A stretch of DNA of 64,000 bases from Marinobacter vinifirmus (GTDB taxonomy: Bacteria > Pseudomonadota > Gammaproteobacteria > Pseudomonadales > Oleiphilaceae): positions 62,001 through 126,000 of the forward strand of contig NZ_NEFY01000004.1 of NCBI RefSeq assembly GCF_002258215.1. Direction: 5' to 3'. Shown here in pieces: positions 46,896 to 56,861 of this stretch. Below the pieces are notes generated by a model, which made no database searches, was not told where the DNA came from, and worked only from the letters and a program-made list of their open reading frames with translations. A program made the translations under genes and the position numbers. Numbering within the stretch: position 1 is the stretch's first letter; each line of letters begins with the position of its first letter.

Positions 46896-47756
46896 TCATT
46901 TCAGCTCTGTTAGCTTTTGGTGTAGAGGTGAAATGTTCACCCCTTTAGCTACGAACCCCGTGATGCCGGAGGGTTTGCTTTCCCAGATAATCCGGGCTGC
47001 GGATTCTGTAGGGAAACGTCCAAAAATGCAAGCCCCGGTTCCGGTTAATCTTGCAGGTCCGAATTGTGAAAGCCATTCCAGGCTCTGGTTAACCTCCGGA
47101 TACAGTTTGCGAACTACATCCTCACAGTCGTTTCGGTACCTCGAGGCGTCTCCCTCAAAAGCGGGGCGTATTTTGATTTTTGGTGTGTCCCTTGTCAACC
47201 CTTGTTCTGAAAAAATCTTTCCGGTGTTTATTTCGCACTCAGGTTTCAGGACAACAAACCAGTCTTCCGGCGGGTTTACGGGGGTCAGTTTTTCGCCGAC
47301 ACCCTCTCCAAAGGCGGCGTGGCCGCGCACAAATACCGGTACGTCGGCGCCCAGGCCAAGGCCGATTTCTGCCAGCTGGTCTTCATTCAGGTGCAGCTGC
47401 CACAGGTGGTTCATGGCCAGCAGGGTGGTTGCGGCATTGGAGCTGCCGCCACCCAGGCCGCCGCCCATGGGCAGGCGTTTGTGCAGGTGAATGGTTACGC
47501 CGGGCAGGGGGGCTTTGCTGAGTTCTGCCAGTGCCAGAGCGGCCCGCACCACCAGATTGTCGCTGTCGGGCACGCCGGGAATCGGGTCAGCCAGGCGTAC
47601 ACCGGGTTCATCCGGGGTCAGGGTAAAGCTGAGCTCGTCCCCGTAGTCGAGAAACTGGAACAGGGTCTGCAGCTCGTGATAGCCGTCAGGCCGGCGGCCG
47701 ACAATGTGCAGGAACAGGTTGAGCTTGGCGGGCGAGGGCAGGGTCAGTTCGGCCAC
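46896..47756 (-). CDS. ispE: 4-diphosphocytidyl-2-C-methyl-D-erythritol kinase
   Basis: 286 residues from GTG 47756, which has GGAGG 9 nt upstream inside the lolB end; an ATG at 47786 would include that ribosome site in the coding region. A GHMP kinase of the MEP isoprenoid pathway: [22 protein letters not shown], the ATP loop [15 protein letters not shown], and [14 protein letters not shown]. It overlaps the downstream end of lolB by no coding bases but begins within 5 bp of its stop. Confidence 0.95.
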   Translation of the reverse strand: MAELTLPSPAKLNLFLHIVGRRPDGYHELQTLFQFLDYGDELSFTLTPDEPGVRLADPIPGVPDSDNLVVRAALALAELSKAPLPGVTIHLHKRLPMGGGLGGGSSNAATTLLAMNHLWQLHLNEDQLAEIGLGLGADVPVFVRGHAAFGEGVGEKLTPVNPPEDWFVVLKPECEINTGKIFSEQGLTRDTPKIKIRPAFEGDASRYRNDCEDVVRKLYPEVNQSLEWLSQFGPARLTGTGACIFGRFPTESAARIIWESKPSGITGFVAKGVNISPLHQKLTELK

Positions 47757-47760
47757 AGGT

Positions 47761-48387
47761 TTAGTCCTCCCGGCGCCAGTTGGCAATCACCACACGAACC
47801 CGCTTGTCTTCTTTCAGGGCGGTGATACGGGCCGGCAGCGAAGGCAGGTCTTCGATAAAGCCGTGCCAGCGGTCGTAGCGTATTTCCCAGCCGTCCTGCC
47901 TGATGATGGCCAGCTGGCTGTGTTCGTCGAACAGCAGGCGGAAGTCGCCATCCGGTGACGGCAGCCCGCGAATCCACCAGCTCAGGCTGTCGATGGGCAG
48001 CTGCCAGCCGGTCGCGGCATTCACCAGGGTTTCCGGGTCGGAAGACTGGTAAACATCGCCATTGGCCAGGGTGAGCTCGATAAAGCCCGGAACGCCCTGA
48101 AGTCGGGTAGTGCCCATGCCCAGAAACGATGACGACAGGGACAGATCGTATTGCTCGCCATTCTGGAACCAGCGATTGATCACGGCGGTGCCGCTGTCGG
48201 AGGGCTGCTTGACGGCAAGCTTGCCGGACAGGTGCCAGTGGTCAAAGCGGCCCAGGTTCCGGCTGCGTTCTGTCCAGTCTGCCGGTGGCTGGTCTGTCAT
48301 GCCTTCCGGCAGCGGTTCCAGCGCAATGGTGGTGCAGCCGCTGAAGGTCAGTACGGCAAGGAGTATCAGGGGTAGCCTGGCCGTCAT
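47761..48387 (-). CDS. lolB: Outer-membrane lipoprotein receptor LolB
   Basis: 208 residues with lipobox TFSGC (Cys18). It accepts lipoproteins from LolA and inserts them into the outer membrane. The LolB fold shows in RFDHWHLSGKLAVKQPSDSGTAVINRWFQNG and LPIDSLSWWIRGLPSPDG. Its ATG overlaps the TPR-gene stop by 4 bp, and ispE follows: the TPR-lolB-ispE order of Pseudomonas. Confidence 0.94.
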   Translation of the reverse strand: MTARLPLILLAVLTFSGCTTIALEPLPEGMTDQPPADWTERSRNLGRFDHWHLSGKLAVKQPSDSGTAVINRWFQNGEQYDLSLSSSFLGMGTTRLQGVPGFIELTLANGDVYQSSDPETLVNAATGWQLPIDSLSWWIRGLPSPDGDFRLLFDEHSQLAIIRQDGWEIRYDRWHGFIEDLPSLPARITALKEDKRVRVVIANWRRED

Positions 48388-50129
48388 TGGTTGCCCCCGT
48401 TCCGGGTCAGGCGATCAATGGTTTCGTTCAGGATGTCATGGTTCGGGTCTTCGTCCAGGGCTTCGTCCCAAACCACGCGGGCCTGCTCTTCGTTGCCGGT
48501 TACCCAAAGCACTTCGCCATAGTGAGCGGCTACTTCAGGGTCCGGGTAGATGGCCCACGCCCGGGACAGGTATTCCAGTGCGCCTTGGTTGTCTCCCTGG
48601 CGGAACAGGATCCAGCCCATGCTGTCGAGAATGGCCGGGTTTTCAGGGTCCAGGCTCAGGGCTTTCTGGATGTGCGCGCGCGCTTCGTCCAGCTGATCGG
48701 TACGCACGGTCAGGATATAGCCCAGGGCATTCAGGGCGACGGCGTTCTCCGGCTGGGCTTCAATGATGGCGCGCAGGTCTGTGATGGCCGGGTCTGTATC
48801 GCCCATGGAGTCTTGAAGCATGGCGCGGGCATAGCGGATTTCGATGTTTTCCGGATAGCTCTCCAGGGCCAGGTTGGCGGCCTCCAGGGCCTGCTGTTCC
48901 CGTTCCTGGTCCAGCAGGAGATTGACTTCCAGCAACCAGAAGCGTTCGGCCTGGTCCGGGTTGGTGTCCCGGAGTTGCCGGATGTTCGCCAGGGCGTTGT
49001 CCAGCTCGCCCAGTTCGGCCTGCAACTGGCTGGCGCGGGCCAGGGCCGGGAAGAAATAATTGCCCTGCTCCACGCTCTGGTAATAGCCGATGGCCTGAAT
49101 GGTGTTTTCGGCCTGCTCTTCTACCTGGCCCAGGTAGTAATTGGCTTCGTCGGTGTGGTGGCCTTGTTCGGTCAGGCGGGTAAGCTCTTCCCTGGCCAGG
49201 TCCGGTTGCTGGTTTTCAAGGGCCACCAGGGCGTGGGACAGTCGCAGCCCCGGGGTGCCCGGATAGCGTTTTACCAGGCGGGCGAATTCGTCCTGGGCGG
49301 CCTGCAGCTCGCCTTCGTTGATCAGCATGCGGCCGTACAGGGTGCCCATCTGCCGGTTGGCAGGGAAGCGCCGGGTGGCGGCGGTCATGTGATTCAGGGC
49401 GTCGCGGTTCTGCCCGGTCTGATACAGCAAGTCACCTTTCAAAATGATGGCCGGCTGGAACTCCGGTTCTCGATTGAGCAGGGTGTTCAACTGTTTCAGT
49501 GCGGTCTCCGGCTCGCCGGTGATTTTCTGGAGCAGGGCAATACTGTATTCCAGTTCGGGGGTTTCCGGGTGCCGTTCGGCCAGGTTCTGGTACAGCTCCA
49601 GCAGTTCCTGTTGCTGGGCCGGTGGCAGTCGGGCGGCCATGGCGGCCAGGCTGTCGAAGTCGGCATCTTCACCCTGGTCCATAATCTGCTCCATATGGAA
49701 CAGGGCGGTTTCCAGGTTCTGGCGCTTTACTGCCTGAATGGCCGCTACCCGGTGTGCCTGCAGGTTGTCCGGATCAATATCCAGCCAGAGCGTGGCCAGC
49801 TGCTGCTGGGCGTTGTCGGCGTTGAGGGTCTGGGCAATCCGCATGGCCCGGTCGATCACTCCGGGGTCTTCCGAGGTCTTGGCCGCTTGCAGGTAATTCA
49901 CCAGGGTTACGTCATAGCGGCCACGCTGTGCGGCTATTTCTGCGGTAAGCAGCTGGTACAGCACTTCCGGTTCAAAGTCGGCGTACCGGATTTCTTCCGT
50001 TTCAGCCTGCTCGGCCTGAACCGTAGGTGCCGGTTCTTCGGCGGTTCCGGAAAAACTGGCGCAGCCCGGCAGGACAGCTACGGTAAAACCCAGCAGGCAG
50101 GTAACCAGGTACGGTGCGGATTTGTGCAT
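48384..50129 (-). CDS. TPR-repeat lipoprotein
   Basis: 581 residues from ATG 50129. The signal peptide ends in a lipobox VLPGC. The remainder is a chain of tetratricopeptide repeats (for example QTGQNRDALNHMTAATRRFPAN, and LDEARAHIQKALSLDPENPA, DNQGALEYLSRAWAIYPDPE near the end), likely a periplasmic protein-interaction scaffold. It is the constant neighbour of lolB in Pseudomonas-type genomes; its partner is unknown. The upstream frame to 50381 overlaps hemA and is not used. Divergent from hemA. Confidence 0.88.
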   Translation of the reverse strand: MHKSAPYLVTCLLGFTVAVLPGCASFSGTAEEPAPTVQAEQAETEEIRYADFEPEVLYQLLTAEIAAQRGRYDVTLVNYLQAAKTSEDPGVIDRAMRIAQTLNADNAQQQLATLWLDIDPDNLQAHRVAAIQAVKRQNLETALFHMEQIMDQGEDADFDSLAAMAARLPPAQQQELLELYQNLAERHPETPELEYSIALLQKITGEPETALKQLNTLLNREPEFQPAIILKGDLLYQTGQNRDALNHMTAATRRFPANRQMGTLYGRMLINEGELQAAQDEFARLVKRYPGTPGLRLSHALVALENQQPDLAREELTRLTEQGHHTDEANYYLGQVEEQAENTIQAIGYYQSVEQGNYFFPALARASQLQAELGELDNALANIRQLRDTNPDQAERFWLLEVNLLLDQEREQQALEAANLALESYPENIEIRYARAMLQDSMGDTDPAITDLRAIIEAQPENAVALNALGYILTVRTDQLDEARAHIQKALSLDPENPAILDSMGWILFRQGDNQGALEYLSRAWAIYPDPEVAAHYGEVLWVTGNEEQARVVWDEALDEDPNHDILNETIDRLTRNGGNQ

Positions 50130-50224
50130 GCAATTTCCTGTGTGTTTCAGGCGATTTTTCAGGAAAGACCATCTTTTCGCCCCGTTAATTGAGGCAAATC
50201 GGATTGCGGTCGTGGCCGAAACCC

Positions 50225-50230
50225 TATAAT
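50225..50230 (+). promoter_or_regulatory. Candidate hemA promoter -10
   Basis: TATAAT on the plus strand 136 bp before hemA, with TTGCGG 15 bp upstream (50204-50209). A second -10-like TAGAAT is at 50315-50320. The leader between them contains a CCCGAA/TTCGGG hairpin. This 236-bp gap must also hold the minus-strand TPR promoter. Confidence 0.4.
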
Positions 50231-50365
50231 GGCATAAGCGTCTTATCTTGCCCAACCTGTCCGCAGTTCCCGAAGCACCGGTGTTTTCGGGTGGCAGGCG
50301 GGGCCTTGCGCCGGTAGAATGCTGTTTGAATATCCACGACTGGAACAGGGTTATCTGACCATAAA

Positions 50366-51655
50366 ATGGCGTTGCTGACACTGGGAATCAATCACCGAAC
50401 CGCACCCGTAGAAATTCGCGAGCGTGTAGCGTTCACTCCGGAGCGGATGGCGGAAGCCTTTTCCGAACTGCGTGCTGCCTCCGGTGCCGGTGAGGCTGCC
50501 ATTCTGTCTACCTGTAACCGTACTGAGCTGTACCTGGCCGGTGACGACGACTGCGCGCCTACCGTGCTGCGCTGGCTGGCGGGCTTCCACGACCTGGACG
50601 TAGCAGACCTGGAGAACGTGCTTTACCTGCACCGGGATTCCGATGCCGTTCGCCATATGATGCGCGTTGCCTCCGGCCTGGATTCCATGGTGCTGGGCGA
50701 GCCGCAGATATTCGGCCAGCTGAAAGATGCCTATTCCCTGGCCCGGGAACACGGTGCCACCGGTTCCTTCCTGACCCGGTTGTTCGAACACACTTTCTCG
50801 GTTGCCAAGCGGGTGCGAACCCAGACTGCTATCGGCGAAAACCCGGTATCTGTGGCCTATGCCTCGGTCAGCATGGCGCACCATATCTTTGCGGATATGT
50901 CCCGCAACAAGGCCTTGCTGATTGGTGCCGGTAAAACCATCGAGCTGGTTGCGCAACACCTTTCGGAAGCCGGTGTGCGCCAGTTCCTGATTGCCAACCG
51001 TACCCTCGAGCGGGCCCAGTCCCTGGCCGAGGCCCACGGCGGAAAGGGCATTCTGCTGTCCGAGATTCCGGACCACCTGGCGGATGTCGACATTGTCATT
51101 TCCTCCACCGCCAGCCCGCTGCCCATTCTGGGCAAGGGTGCCGTTGAGCGGGCCCTGAAAAAGCGCAAACACCGCCCGTATTTCATGGTGGATATCGCTG
51201 TACCGAGGGATATCGAACCGGAAGTTGCCTCGCTGGCAGACGTCTACCTGTATACCGTTGATGACCTCAAGCAGGTAATCGAAGAAAACATCCGCTCCCG
51301 GGAAGGCGCAGCCCGTGAGGCCGAAAACCTGATCAGCAGTGGCGTCCAGGATTTCCTGGAGCAGCTGCGGGCCCTAGATGCGGTTTCTACCCTGAAAGTC
51401 TTCCGTCAGCGGGCAGAAGTGATGCGCGATGCGGAAACCGAAAAAGCCCTGCGCGCCCTGCGCAACGGCGCAGACCCCGAGACAGTGCTGCGAAGCATGG
51501 CCCGGGGCCTGACCAACAAACTGCTGCACCAACCTTCCATCCAGGTTCGCAAGGCCATGGCCGAGGGCCGGGCGGAAGTCACGGAATGCCTGAGGGAGCT
51601 CTACCAGCTGGATACGCTGGATGCGGACGAGCCCATCACCACGGAAAAACTATGA
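50366..51655 (+). CDS. hemA: Glutamyl-tRNA reductase
   Basis: 429 residues. First step of C5 tetrapyrrole synthesis: reduces Glu-tRNA to glutamate-1-semialdehyde with NADPH. Nucleophile Cys50 in STCNRTELY; also [16 protein letters not shown], the nucleotide-binding part with [11 protein letters not shown], and a C-terminal dimer helix. The start [21 protein letters not shown] aligns with E. coli HemA. The prfA ATG overlaps its stop by 4 bp. Confidence 0.97.
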   Translation: MALLTLGINHRTAPVEIRERVAFTPERMAEAFSELRAASGAGEAAILSTCNRTELYLAGDDDCAPTVLRWLAGFHDLDVADLENVLYLHRDSDAVRHMMRVASGLDSMVLGEPQIFGQLKDAYSLAREHGATGSFLTRLFEHTFSVAKRVRTQTAIGENPVSVAYASVSMAHHIFADMSRNKALLIGAGKTIELVAQHLSEAGVRQFLIANRTLERAQSLAEAHGGKGILLSEIPDHLADVDIVISSTASPLPILGKGAVERALKKRKHRPYFMVDIAVPRDIEPEVASLADVYLYTVDDLKQVIEENIRSREGAAREAENLISSGVQDFLEQLRALDAVSTLKVFRQRAEVMRDAETEKALRALRNGADPETVLRSMARGLTNKLLHQPSIQVRKAMAEGRAEVTECLRELYQLDTLDADEPITTEKL

Positions 51656-52740
51656 AGCCATCCATCCAGTCCCGCCTCGAACGGTTGGTAGAGCGGTTCG
51701 AGGAGGTGAGCGCACTGCTGAGCGATGCCTCCGTTATCTCCAACCAGGACAAGTTCCGTGAGTTATCCCGGGAGTTTGCCGAAATCGAGCCGGTGGTAAA
51801 GTGCTTCCAGTCCTGGCAACAGTCCCTCGACGACATCAGTGAAGCGAAAGAACTGTTGAAAGACGGCGATGCCGACATGCGCGCCATGGCTGAAGAAGAG
51901 CTGGACGGCGCCGAAGCCCGCAGTGAAGAGCTGGATGAAGAACTGCAGCGCCTGATGCTGCCGAAAGACCCCAACGACACCAAGAACGTGTTCCTGGAAG
52001 TGCGGGCCGGTACCGGTGGTGATGAAGCCGCCATCTTTGCGGGCGACCTGTTCCGCATGTATTCCCGCTACGCCGAGAAACGCCGCTGGCAGGTAGAAGT
52101 ACTGAGCGAAAACGAAGGCGAGCACGGCGGCTATAAAGAAGTGATTGCCCGGTTGTCCGGCGACGGCGTATACGGTGCCCTGAAATTCGAGTCCGGCGCG
52201 CACCGGGTACAGCGGGTACCGGAAACCGAATCCCAGGGCCGTATTCACACCTCCGCCTGCACCGTGGCGGTGATCCCCGAGGCGGATGAAGCCGAAGCCA
52301 TCGAAATCAACAAGGCCGACCTGCGTGTGGACACCTTCCGTTCCTCCGGCGCTGGTGGCCAGCACGTTAACAAGACCGACTCCGCCATTCGCATTACCCA
52401 CCTGCCGACCGGCATCGTGGTGGAATGCCAGGAAGAGCGCTCCCAGCACAAGAACCGGGCCAAGGCCCTGAGCCTGCTGGCGTCACGCCTGCAGAATGCC
52501 GAGCTGGAAAAGCAGCAGAAAAGCATGGCGGAAACCCGTAAAAGCCTGGTGGGCAGCGGTGACCGCTCCGAGCGCATCCGCACCTACAACTTCCCCCAGG
52601 GCCGGGTAACCGATCATCGCATCAACCTGACCCTGTACAAGCTCGACGAAGTGATTGCCGGCGACCTGGATGCGGTGGTGCTGCCGCTGCAGCAGGAACA
52701 CCAGGCTGAATTGCTGGCTGAACTGGCCAATGAGCAGTGA
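51652..52740 (+). CDS. prfA: Peptide chain release factor 1
   Basis: 362 residues from ATG 51652 (ATGA overlap with hemA). It recognises UAA/UAG and triggers peptide release. The catalytic GGQ is at 235-237 within [24 protein letters not shown]-like [18 protein letters not shown] precedes it. The order hemA-prfA-prmC is conserved; PrmC methylates the GGQ glutamine. Confidence 0.97.
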   Translation: MKPSIQSRLERLVERFEEVSALLSDASVISNQDKFRELSREFAEIEPVVKCFQSWQQSLDDISEAKELLKDGDADMRAMAEEELDGAEARSEELDEELQRLMLPKDPNDTKNVFLEVRAGTGGDEAAIFAGDLFRMYSRYAEKRRWQVEVLSENEGEHGGYKEVIARLSGDGVYGALKFESGAHRVQRVPETESQGRIHTSACTVAVIPEADEAEAIEINKADLRVDTFRSSGAGGQHVNKTDSAIRITHLPTGIVVECQEERSQHKNRAKALSLLASRLQNAELEKQQKSMAETRKSLVGSGDRSERIRTYNFPQGRVTDHRINLTLYKLDEVIAGDLDAVVLPLQQEHQAELLAELANEQ

Positions 52741-53584
52741 GCCCTCGCTGACCTGCGAAGCCCTCCTGAAGAGCGCCGCCGACCAGATTGGCGGCGACTC
52801 GCCCCGGCTGGATGCCGAACTACTGCTGAGTTACGTGACCGGCCTGGGCCGGACCAGCTTCCGGGCCTGGCCCGAACGGGAAGTGCCGGCGGAAAAGGCT
52901 GAGCAGTTTATGAGCCTGGTGGCGCAGCGCGCCAGCGGCCAACCGATTGCCTACCTGCTGGGCGAGCAGGAATTCTGGTCCTTACCCCTGAAAGTCAGTT
53001 CCTCAACGTTGATTCCCCGGCCCGATACCGAGTGTGTGGTAGAGGCCGCGTTATCACTGGAACTACCCGCTAACGCCCGGGTACTCGACCTTGGCACCGG
53101 CACCGGTGCCATAGCCCTGGCCCTGGCCAGCGAACAGCCGGGCTGGCAAATCATGGCGAGCGACCGGGTTGAAGAGGCAGTAGCCCTGGCCCGGGAAAAC
53201 AGCCAGCAACTGGGCTTGCCCATCACCGTAGTGCAGAGCCACTGGTTCGACCAGATCCCGGCTGGAAGCTTCGACCTTCTTATCTCCAACCCGCCCTACA
53301 TCCCGGCCAGCGATCGCCATTTAAAGGAAGGCGATGTGCGCTTCGAACCCGAGTCCGCCCTGGTGGCCGGAGAAGATGGCCTGGACGACATCCGCCTGCT
53401 GGTCACCGAAGGCCTGGACTGGCTCAACCCGAATGGCTGGATGCTGCTGGAACACGGCTACGACCAGGGCGAAGCCGTGAGAGATTTGTTTGCCAAAGCC
53501 GGATGGCGCAACATAGAAACCCGCAAAGACTACGGCGGCAACGATCGCATGACCCTGGCCCGCAAGCCCGCCCGCGACCAATAG
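52730..53584 (+). CDS. prmC: Release factor glutamine N5-methyltransferase
   Basis: 284 residues from ATG 52730, 11 bp inside prfA; the longer frame from 52655 lies wholly in prfA. A SAM methyltransferase that methylates the GGQ glutamine of RF1 and RF2. SAM site [18 protein letters not shown] and catalytic ISNPPYIPA are intact, plus PRPDTE and [10 protein letters not shown]. Confidence 0.96.
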   Translation: MSSEPSLTCEALLKSAADQIGGDSPRLDAELLLSYVTGLGRTSFRAWPEREVPAEKAEQFMSLVAQRASGQPIAYLLGEQEFWSLPLKVSSSTLIPRPDTECVVEAALSLELPANARVLDLGTGTGAIALALASEQPGWQIMASDRVEEAVALARENSQQLGLPITVVQSHWFDQIPAGSFDLLISNPPYIPASDRHLKEGDVRFEPESALVAGEDGLDDIRLLVTEGLDWLNPNGWMLLEHGYDQGEAVRDLFAKAGWRNIETRKDYGGNDRMTLARKPARDQ

Positions 53585-53595
53585 CGAGAACAACC

Positions 53596-54342
53596 ATGCT
53601 CAGCGACGAAGAACTGCTCCGCTACAGCCGACAAATCCTGATGCCCCGGTTCGACATCGCCGGCCAGGAAAAACTCAAAGCCGCCCATGCACTGGTCATC
53701 GGCGCCGGCGGCCTGGGTTGCCCCGTGGCACTGTATCTGGGCGCGGCAGGCGTCGGTCACCTGACCCTGGTAGACGACGACCAGATCGAACTGGCCAACC
53801 TGCAACGGCAAATTGCGTTTCAGCAAAGCTGGCTGGGTGACTCCAAGGCCGAGCGCCTGGCGGAGCGGGTTCGGGCGATCAACCCCGAGATCACTGTTAA
53901 CGCCGTCAATCGCCGGGTGGATGGAGATGATCTCAAACAGCTGGTTACTGAATCCACGTTGGTGCTGGACTGCACCGACAACTTCAACACCCGCTTCGCG
54001 TTGAATAGAGCCTCGGTAGCTTCCGGGGTGCCGCTGGTTTCTGGTGCTGCGATTCGCGGTGAAGGCCAGTTGTCCGTTTATGATCCCCGCCACCCCGAAA
54101 GCCCCTGTTACCACTGTTTATACCCTGAGCAAGGAAACGAAGACCTGACCTGCTCCGAAGCGGGTGTTATCGCTCCATTGGTGGGCATGATTGGCTCGGC
54201 CCAAGCGATGGAAGCGATCAAGCTAATCTCAGGTGTCGGCCATCCGTTGGTGGGCCGATTGTTGATCCTGGACGCCTGGCAAATGGAATGGCGAGAAATG
54301 AAACTCGCCAAAGACCCGGACTGCCCGGTGTGCGGCGGCTAG
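53596..54342 (+). CDS. moeB: MoeB/ThiF-family adenylyltransferase
   Basis: 248 residues from ATG 53596. An E1-like enzyme that adenylates the C-terminus of MoaD (or ThiS). ATP site VIGAGGLGCPVALYLGAAG, Arg-containing NLQRQIAF, DCTDNFNTRFALN, and zinc ligands CYHC and CPVC. There is no fused rhodanese domain, consistent with MoeB or ThiF of proteobacteria. Position after hemA-prfA-prmC is as in Pseudomonas and favours MoeB. Confidence 0.93.
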   Translation: MLSDEELLRYSRQILMPRFDIAGQEKLKAAHALVIGAGGLGCPVALYLGAAGVGHLTLVDDDQIELANLQRQIAFQQSWLGDSKAERLAERVRAINPEITVNAVNRRVDGDDLKQLVTESTLVLDCTDNFNTRFALNRASVASGVPLVSGAAIRGEGQLSVYDPRHPESPCYHCLYPEQGNEDLTCSEAGVIAPLVGMIGSAQAMEAIKLISGVGHPLVGRLLILDAWQMEWREMKLAKDPDCPVCGG

Positions 54343-54354
54343 CACCAGACTAGT

Positions 54355-54466
54355 GCCGGGTTGGGGCTGCCCTTCCAAAAATGTGCGGAGCCATGGATGG
54401 CGGAGCAGAAGCGCCACATGGATGTGCCGCAAGGAGCGGTTTTTGGAAGGGCAGCCCCAACCCGGC
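54355..54466. repeat. 27-bp perfect inverted repeat with structured 58-nt centre
   Basis: The left arm 54355-54381 and right arm 54440-54466 are exact reverse complements over 27 bp, with A5/T5 next to the centre. The 58-nt middle folds further: TGCGG/CCGCA (54384-54388 / 54427-54431) and TGGCG/CGCCA (54398-54402 / 54412-54416), and it holds two similar CATGGATG words. It lies between convergent moeB and phrB. It could end transcription or be a dispersed palindromic element. Confidence 0.85.
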
Positions 54467-54489
54467 GCGGCCGGCCAAGCGCCAGAAGC

Positions 54490-55881
54490 TCAGTCCTTTA
54501 GCGCCTGAAACCTTGCTATGGCTTCCTTTCGGGATTCTTTCAGGTCCACTATGGGACGGGGGTAGCCTTTCGGAATGACGCCGCCCTTGGATGGATCATG
54601 AATCCGCTTGTTATCCAGTTTGGCCAACTCCGGCACCCACTGCCGGATAAACTCCCCTTTCGGGTCAAACCGCTCACTCTGGGTGACCGGATTGAACACG
54701 CGAAAATAAGGCGCTGCATCGGTACCGGTTGAGGCACTCCACTGCCAGCCGCCGTTATTGGATGCCAGAAAACCATCCACCAGATTCTGCATGAACCAGG
54801 CCTCGCCCAGTCGCCAGTCGATGAACAGGTTCTTGGTCAGGAACATGGCAGTAATCATTCGCAGGCGGTTGTGCATCCAGCCGGTCTCCTTCAGCTGGCG
54901 CATGGCAGCATCGACGATCGGAATGCCCGTCCGGCCTTCTTTCCAGGCTTCAAAATTCTCGCCGGGTTTATTCCACACCAGAGCCTCAGTTTCCTCCTTG
55001 AACGCCCGCCCCATGCTCACTCTCGGGTAGTGGTAAAGGATGTTTATGTAAAAATCCCGCCAGGCGATTTCGTTGATCCAGGTTTCGATGCCATCACCAG
55101 AAACACCGGCCTGTTTGGCGGCGATCAGGCATTGGCGGCCGGAAAGCACGCCGTTGGCCAGGTATGGCGATAGCTGGCTGGTGCCGTCCAGGGCCGGGAA
55201 GTCGCGGTTGTCTTTGTAGTCTTTTGCTCGCTCGGCCAGGAATTCTTCCAGCTGGTCGTGGGCGGCGTCTTCTCCGGTGGGAACCAGGGGTTCCGGTGCA
55301 CCGCTGAACGGTGCGGGTAGAGTGTCGGTCTGCTCGGCCTGTACTTCAGGGCCCTGGGCTGAGGGCGCCGGGTAAAGCGTGGGCTGGGTTTCTTCTATCC
55401 AGGTGCGCCAGCGCCGTGAAAACGGGGTAAACACCGAATAGGGTTCATTCTGCTGGGTAAGTATCTGGCCCACCGGTGCCACGGTCTGGTCACGGTATTT
55501 GTTTACCTTGACAGACAGCTCGTCCAGGCGGTCGTGGACCTGCTTGTCGCGGCGGCGTTCGTTGATGCCGTACTCTTCGTTGAAGTGCAGGGCGGTAATG
55601 CCATGCTCTTTGCAGAACGATTCAAGCGTGCCGAGGCTGTCGGCAAAGGTGTCAGCGTTCAGGAATGACAAGCCTATGCCCAGCCTGGCGAGCTGCCGGG
55701 CCAGGCTGTTGGCGTGTTCCAGCACAAATTGTACCCGGGCCGCAGACCAGTCGTGTTCCTGCCACTGTTTCGGGGTAACAATAAAGCAGGCCCGAACGGG
55801 GTTGCCGCTGCGGCAGGCGGCGGTCAGGGCGGGGTTGTCGGCAAGGCGCAGATCGTTGCGGAACCAGACCAGCTGTGTCAT
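54490..55881 (-). CDS. phrB: Deoxyribodipyrimidine photolyase
   Basis: 463 residues from ATG 55881 (MTQLVWFRNDLRLADN, matching E. coli MTTHLVWFRQDLRL); ATG 55893 would add four residues. Class I CPD photolyase: N-terminal antenna domain, then the FAD domain with ALDGTSQLSPYLANGVLS, EIAWRDFYINILYHYP, MRQLKETGWMHNRLRMITAMFLTKNLFIDWRLGE-type helices (seen from ~residue 340), and the NNGGWQW site. It repairs cyclobutane dimers with blue light. Transcribed alone. Confidence 0.95.
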   Translation of the reverse strand: MTQLVWFRNDLRLADNPALTAACRSGNPVRACFIVTPKQWQEHDWSAARVQFVLEHANSLARQLARLGIGLSFLNADTFADSLGTLESFCKEHGITALHFNEEYGINERRRDKQVHDRLDELSVKVNKYRDQTVAPVGQILTQQNEPYSVFTPFSRRWRTWIEETQPTLYPAPSAQGPEVQAEQTDTLPAPFSGAPEPLVPTGEDAAHDQLEEFLAERAKDYKDNRDFPALDGTSQLSPYLANGVLSGRQCLIAAKQAGVSGDGIETWINEIAWRDFYINILYHYPRVSMGRAFKEETEALVWNKPGENFEAWKEGRTGIPIVDAAMRQLKETGWMHNRLRMITAMFLTKNLFIDWRLGEAWFMQNLVDGFLASNNGGWQWSASTGTDAAPYFRVFNPVTQSERFDPKGEFIRQWVPELAKLDNKRIHDPSKGGVIPKGYPRPIVDLKESRKEAIARFQALKD

Positions 55882-56019
55882 TGGAACATCCATTTTGGCC
55901 AGAGGGTGAATAAGGGTAATTACATTCTTAAATCATTGGCTTGTATATTCGCTGCCGGGGCGATACTGGATTATAGTTAAACATCACGGCCTGCCATGAA
56001 AAGGAGCATTTTCCGCAGC
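55882..56019 (+). promoter_or_regulatory. Presumed promoter region of the DUF432-rimK cluster
   Basis: The gap between divergent phrB and the cluster is A/T-rich compared with its surroundings. TATAGT at 55974-55979 is -10-like and TTGTAT near 55941 is -35-like, but they are too far apart (~27 bp) to form a standard promoter, so the true elements are unresolved. Confidence 0.3.
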
Positions 56020-56838
56020 ATGAGTGTTTACCCCGAAGGCCAGCGCGACGGTGTCTGGGCACACCCGTATCAACTGGCTTCCGGCCAGACCCAGCAACAC
56101 CGGTTGGGGCATACGCATTTGTGGGTCACCCTGCTGGACCAGGAGTGGCAGGTGCGTTTTGTGGTGCAGCAGCCGGAAGATTCGGCAGACCCGCTTACCT
56201 GGTTCGAGACCATCGGCCACAGCCTGCCGTCGTCGGAAATCCCTGTACAGCGTTTCGTGCGCTCCGGTGATAACGGCGAGGTGTGTTTTATTCCCGCAAT
56301 GGCCAGCTTGCCCACGGTAATCCGCCCGTCCCAGCCTTTAACGGTGCCGGCCGGTGGCCGCTGTGTGCTCTATGTGGGGACCAATCTCTGGATGAAGGTA
56401 TGCGTGGGCGAAGGCCGTAGTGAGCTCACAGAAGTGCCGCTGGCGGTGCCGTCACGTACCTGGCTTGGCCGGAACTCGATGGAGGGGGAAATCTGCTACG
56501 CCTCTTCCACCTATGGCCGGCTGGCCCTGGAGGCAGTACCCAAGCGGCCATGGCGGGCGGTTACGCCGGTTACCATCATCAACCGCCGGGAAAGGCCTTT
56601 GTTGCTTGAGCGGTTCAGCCTGCCCACACCGTTGCTGTCGGTGTACCGTAACGGCCAGGGGCTGCTCTGGACGCCGGGGATTACCGTCGAATGCGAAACG
56701 GATATGAACTCCGCCAGCCTGCGAATTGATCAATCGGCACCGCAGGCTGCCGGTGAATGCGAGTTGCTGGCACCGGCCAGGGAAAAACTCGCCAAGGGCC
56801 GGAGACTGGTGCGTGCGTTTGATCATATATTCGGTTAA
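56020..56838 (+). CDS. DUF432 family protein
   Basis: 272 residues from ATG 56020; an ATG at 55996 is possible, as AAGGAG lies at 56000-56005, rather far from 56020. I recognise it as DUF432-like from its context and overall pattern: a soluble, beta-rich protein, no signal peptide, with PLTVPAGGRCVLYVGTNLWMKV and VTIINRRERPLLLERFSLP. DUF432 proteins are known mainly as neighbours of MscS channels and RimK-type ligases; no function is established. First gene of a six-gene co-directional run, 23 bp before mscS. Confidence 0.7.
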   Translation: MSVYPEGQRDGVWAHPYQLASGQTQQHRLGHTHLWVTLLDQEWQVRFVVQQPEDSADPLTWFETIGHSLPSSEIPVQRFVRSGDNGEVCFIPAMASLPTVIRPSQPLTVPAGGRCVLYVGTNLWMKVCVGEGRSELTEVPLAVPSRTWLGRNSMEGEICYASSTYGRLALEAVPKRPWRAVTPVTIINRRERPLLLERFSLPTPLLSVYRNGQGLLWTPGITVECETDMNSASLRIDQSAPQAAGECELLAPAREKLAKGRRLVRAFDHIFG

Positions 56839-56861
56839 TCACGGCACAGGGAGCCGCGAAG

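Noticed and set aside
46747..46899. Upstream extension of prs through tRNA-Gln
   Set aside because: The frame stays open by chance, but the tRNA and the GTG with AAGGA at 46746 define the real start.
48387..50192. 601-codon plus-strand frame opposite the TPR lipoprotein
   Set aside because: Shadow of a repetitive gene; the TPR reading has a lipobox, repeats and conserved neighbours.
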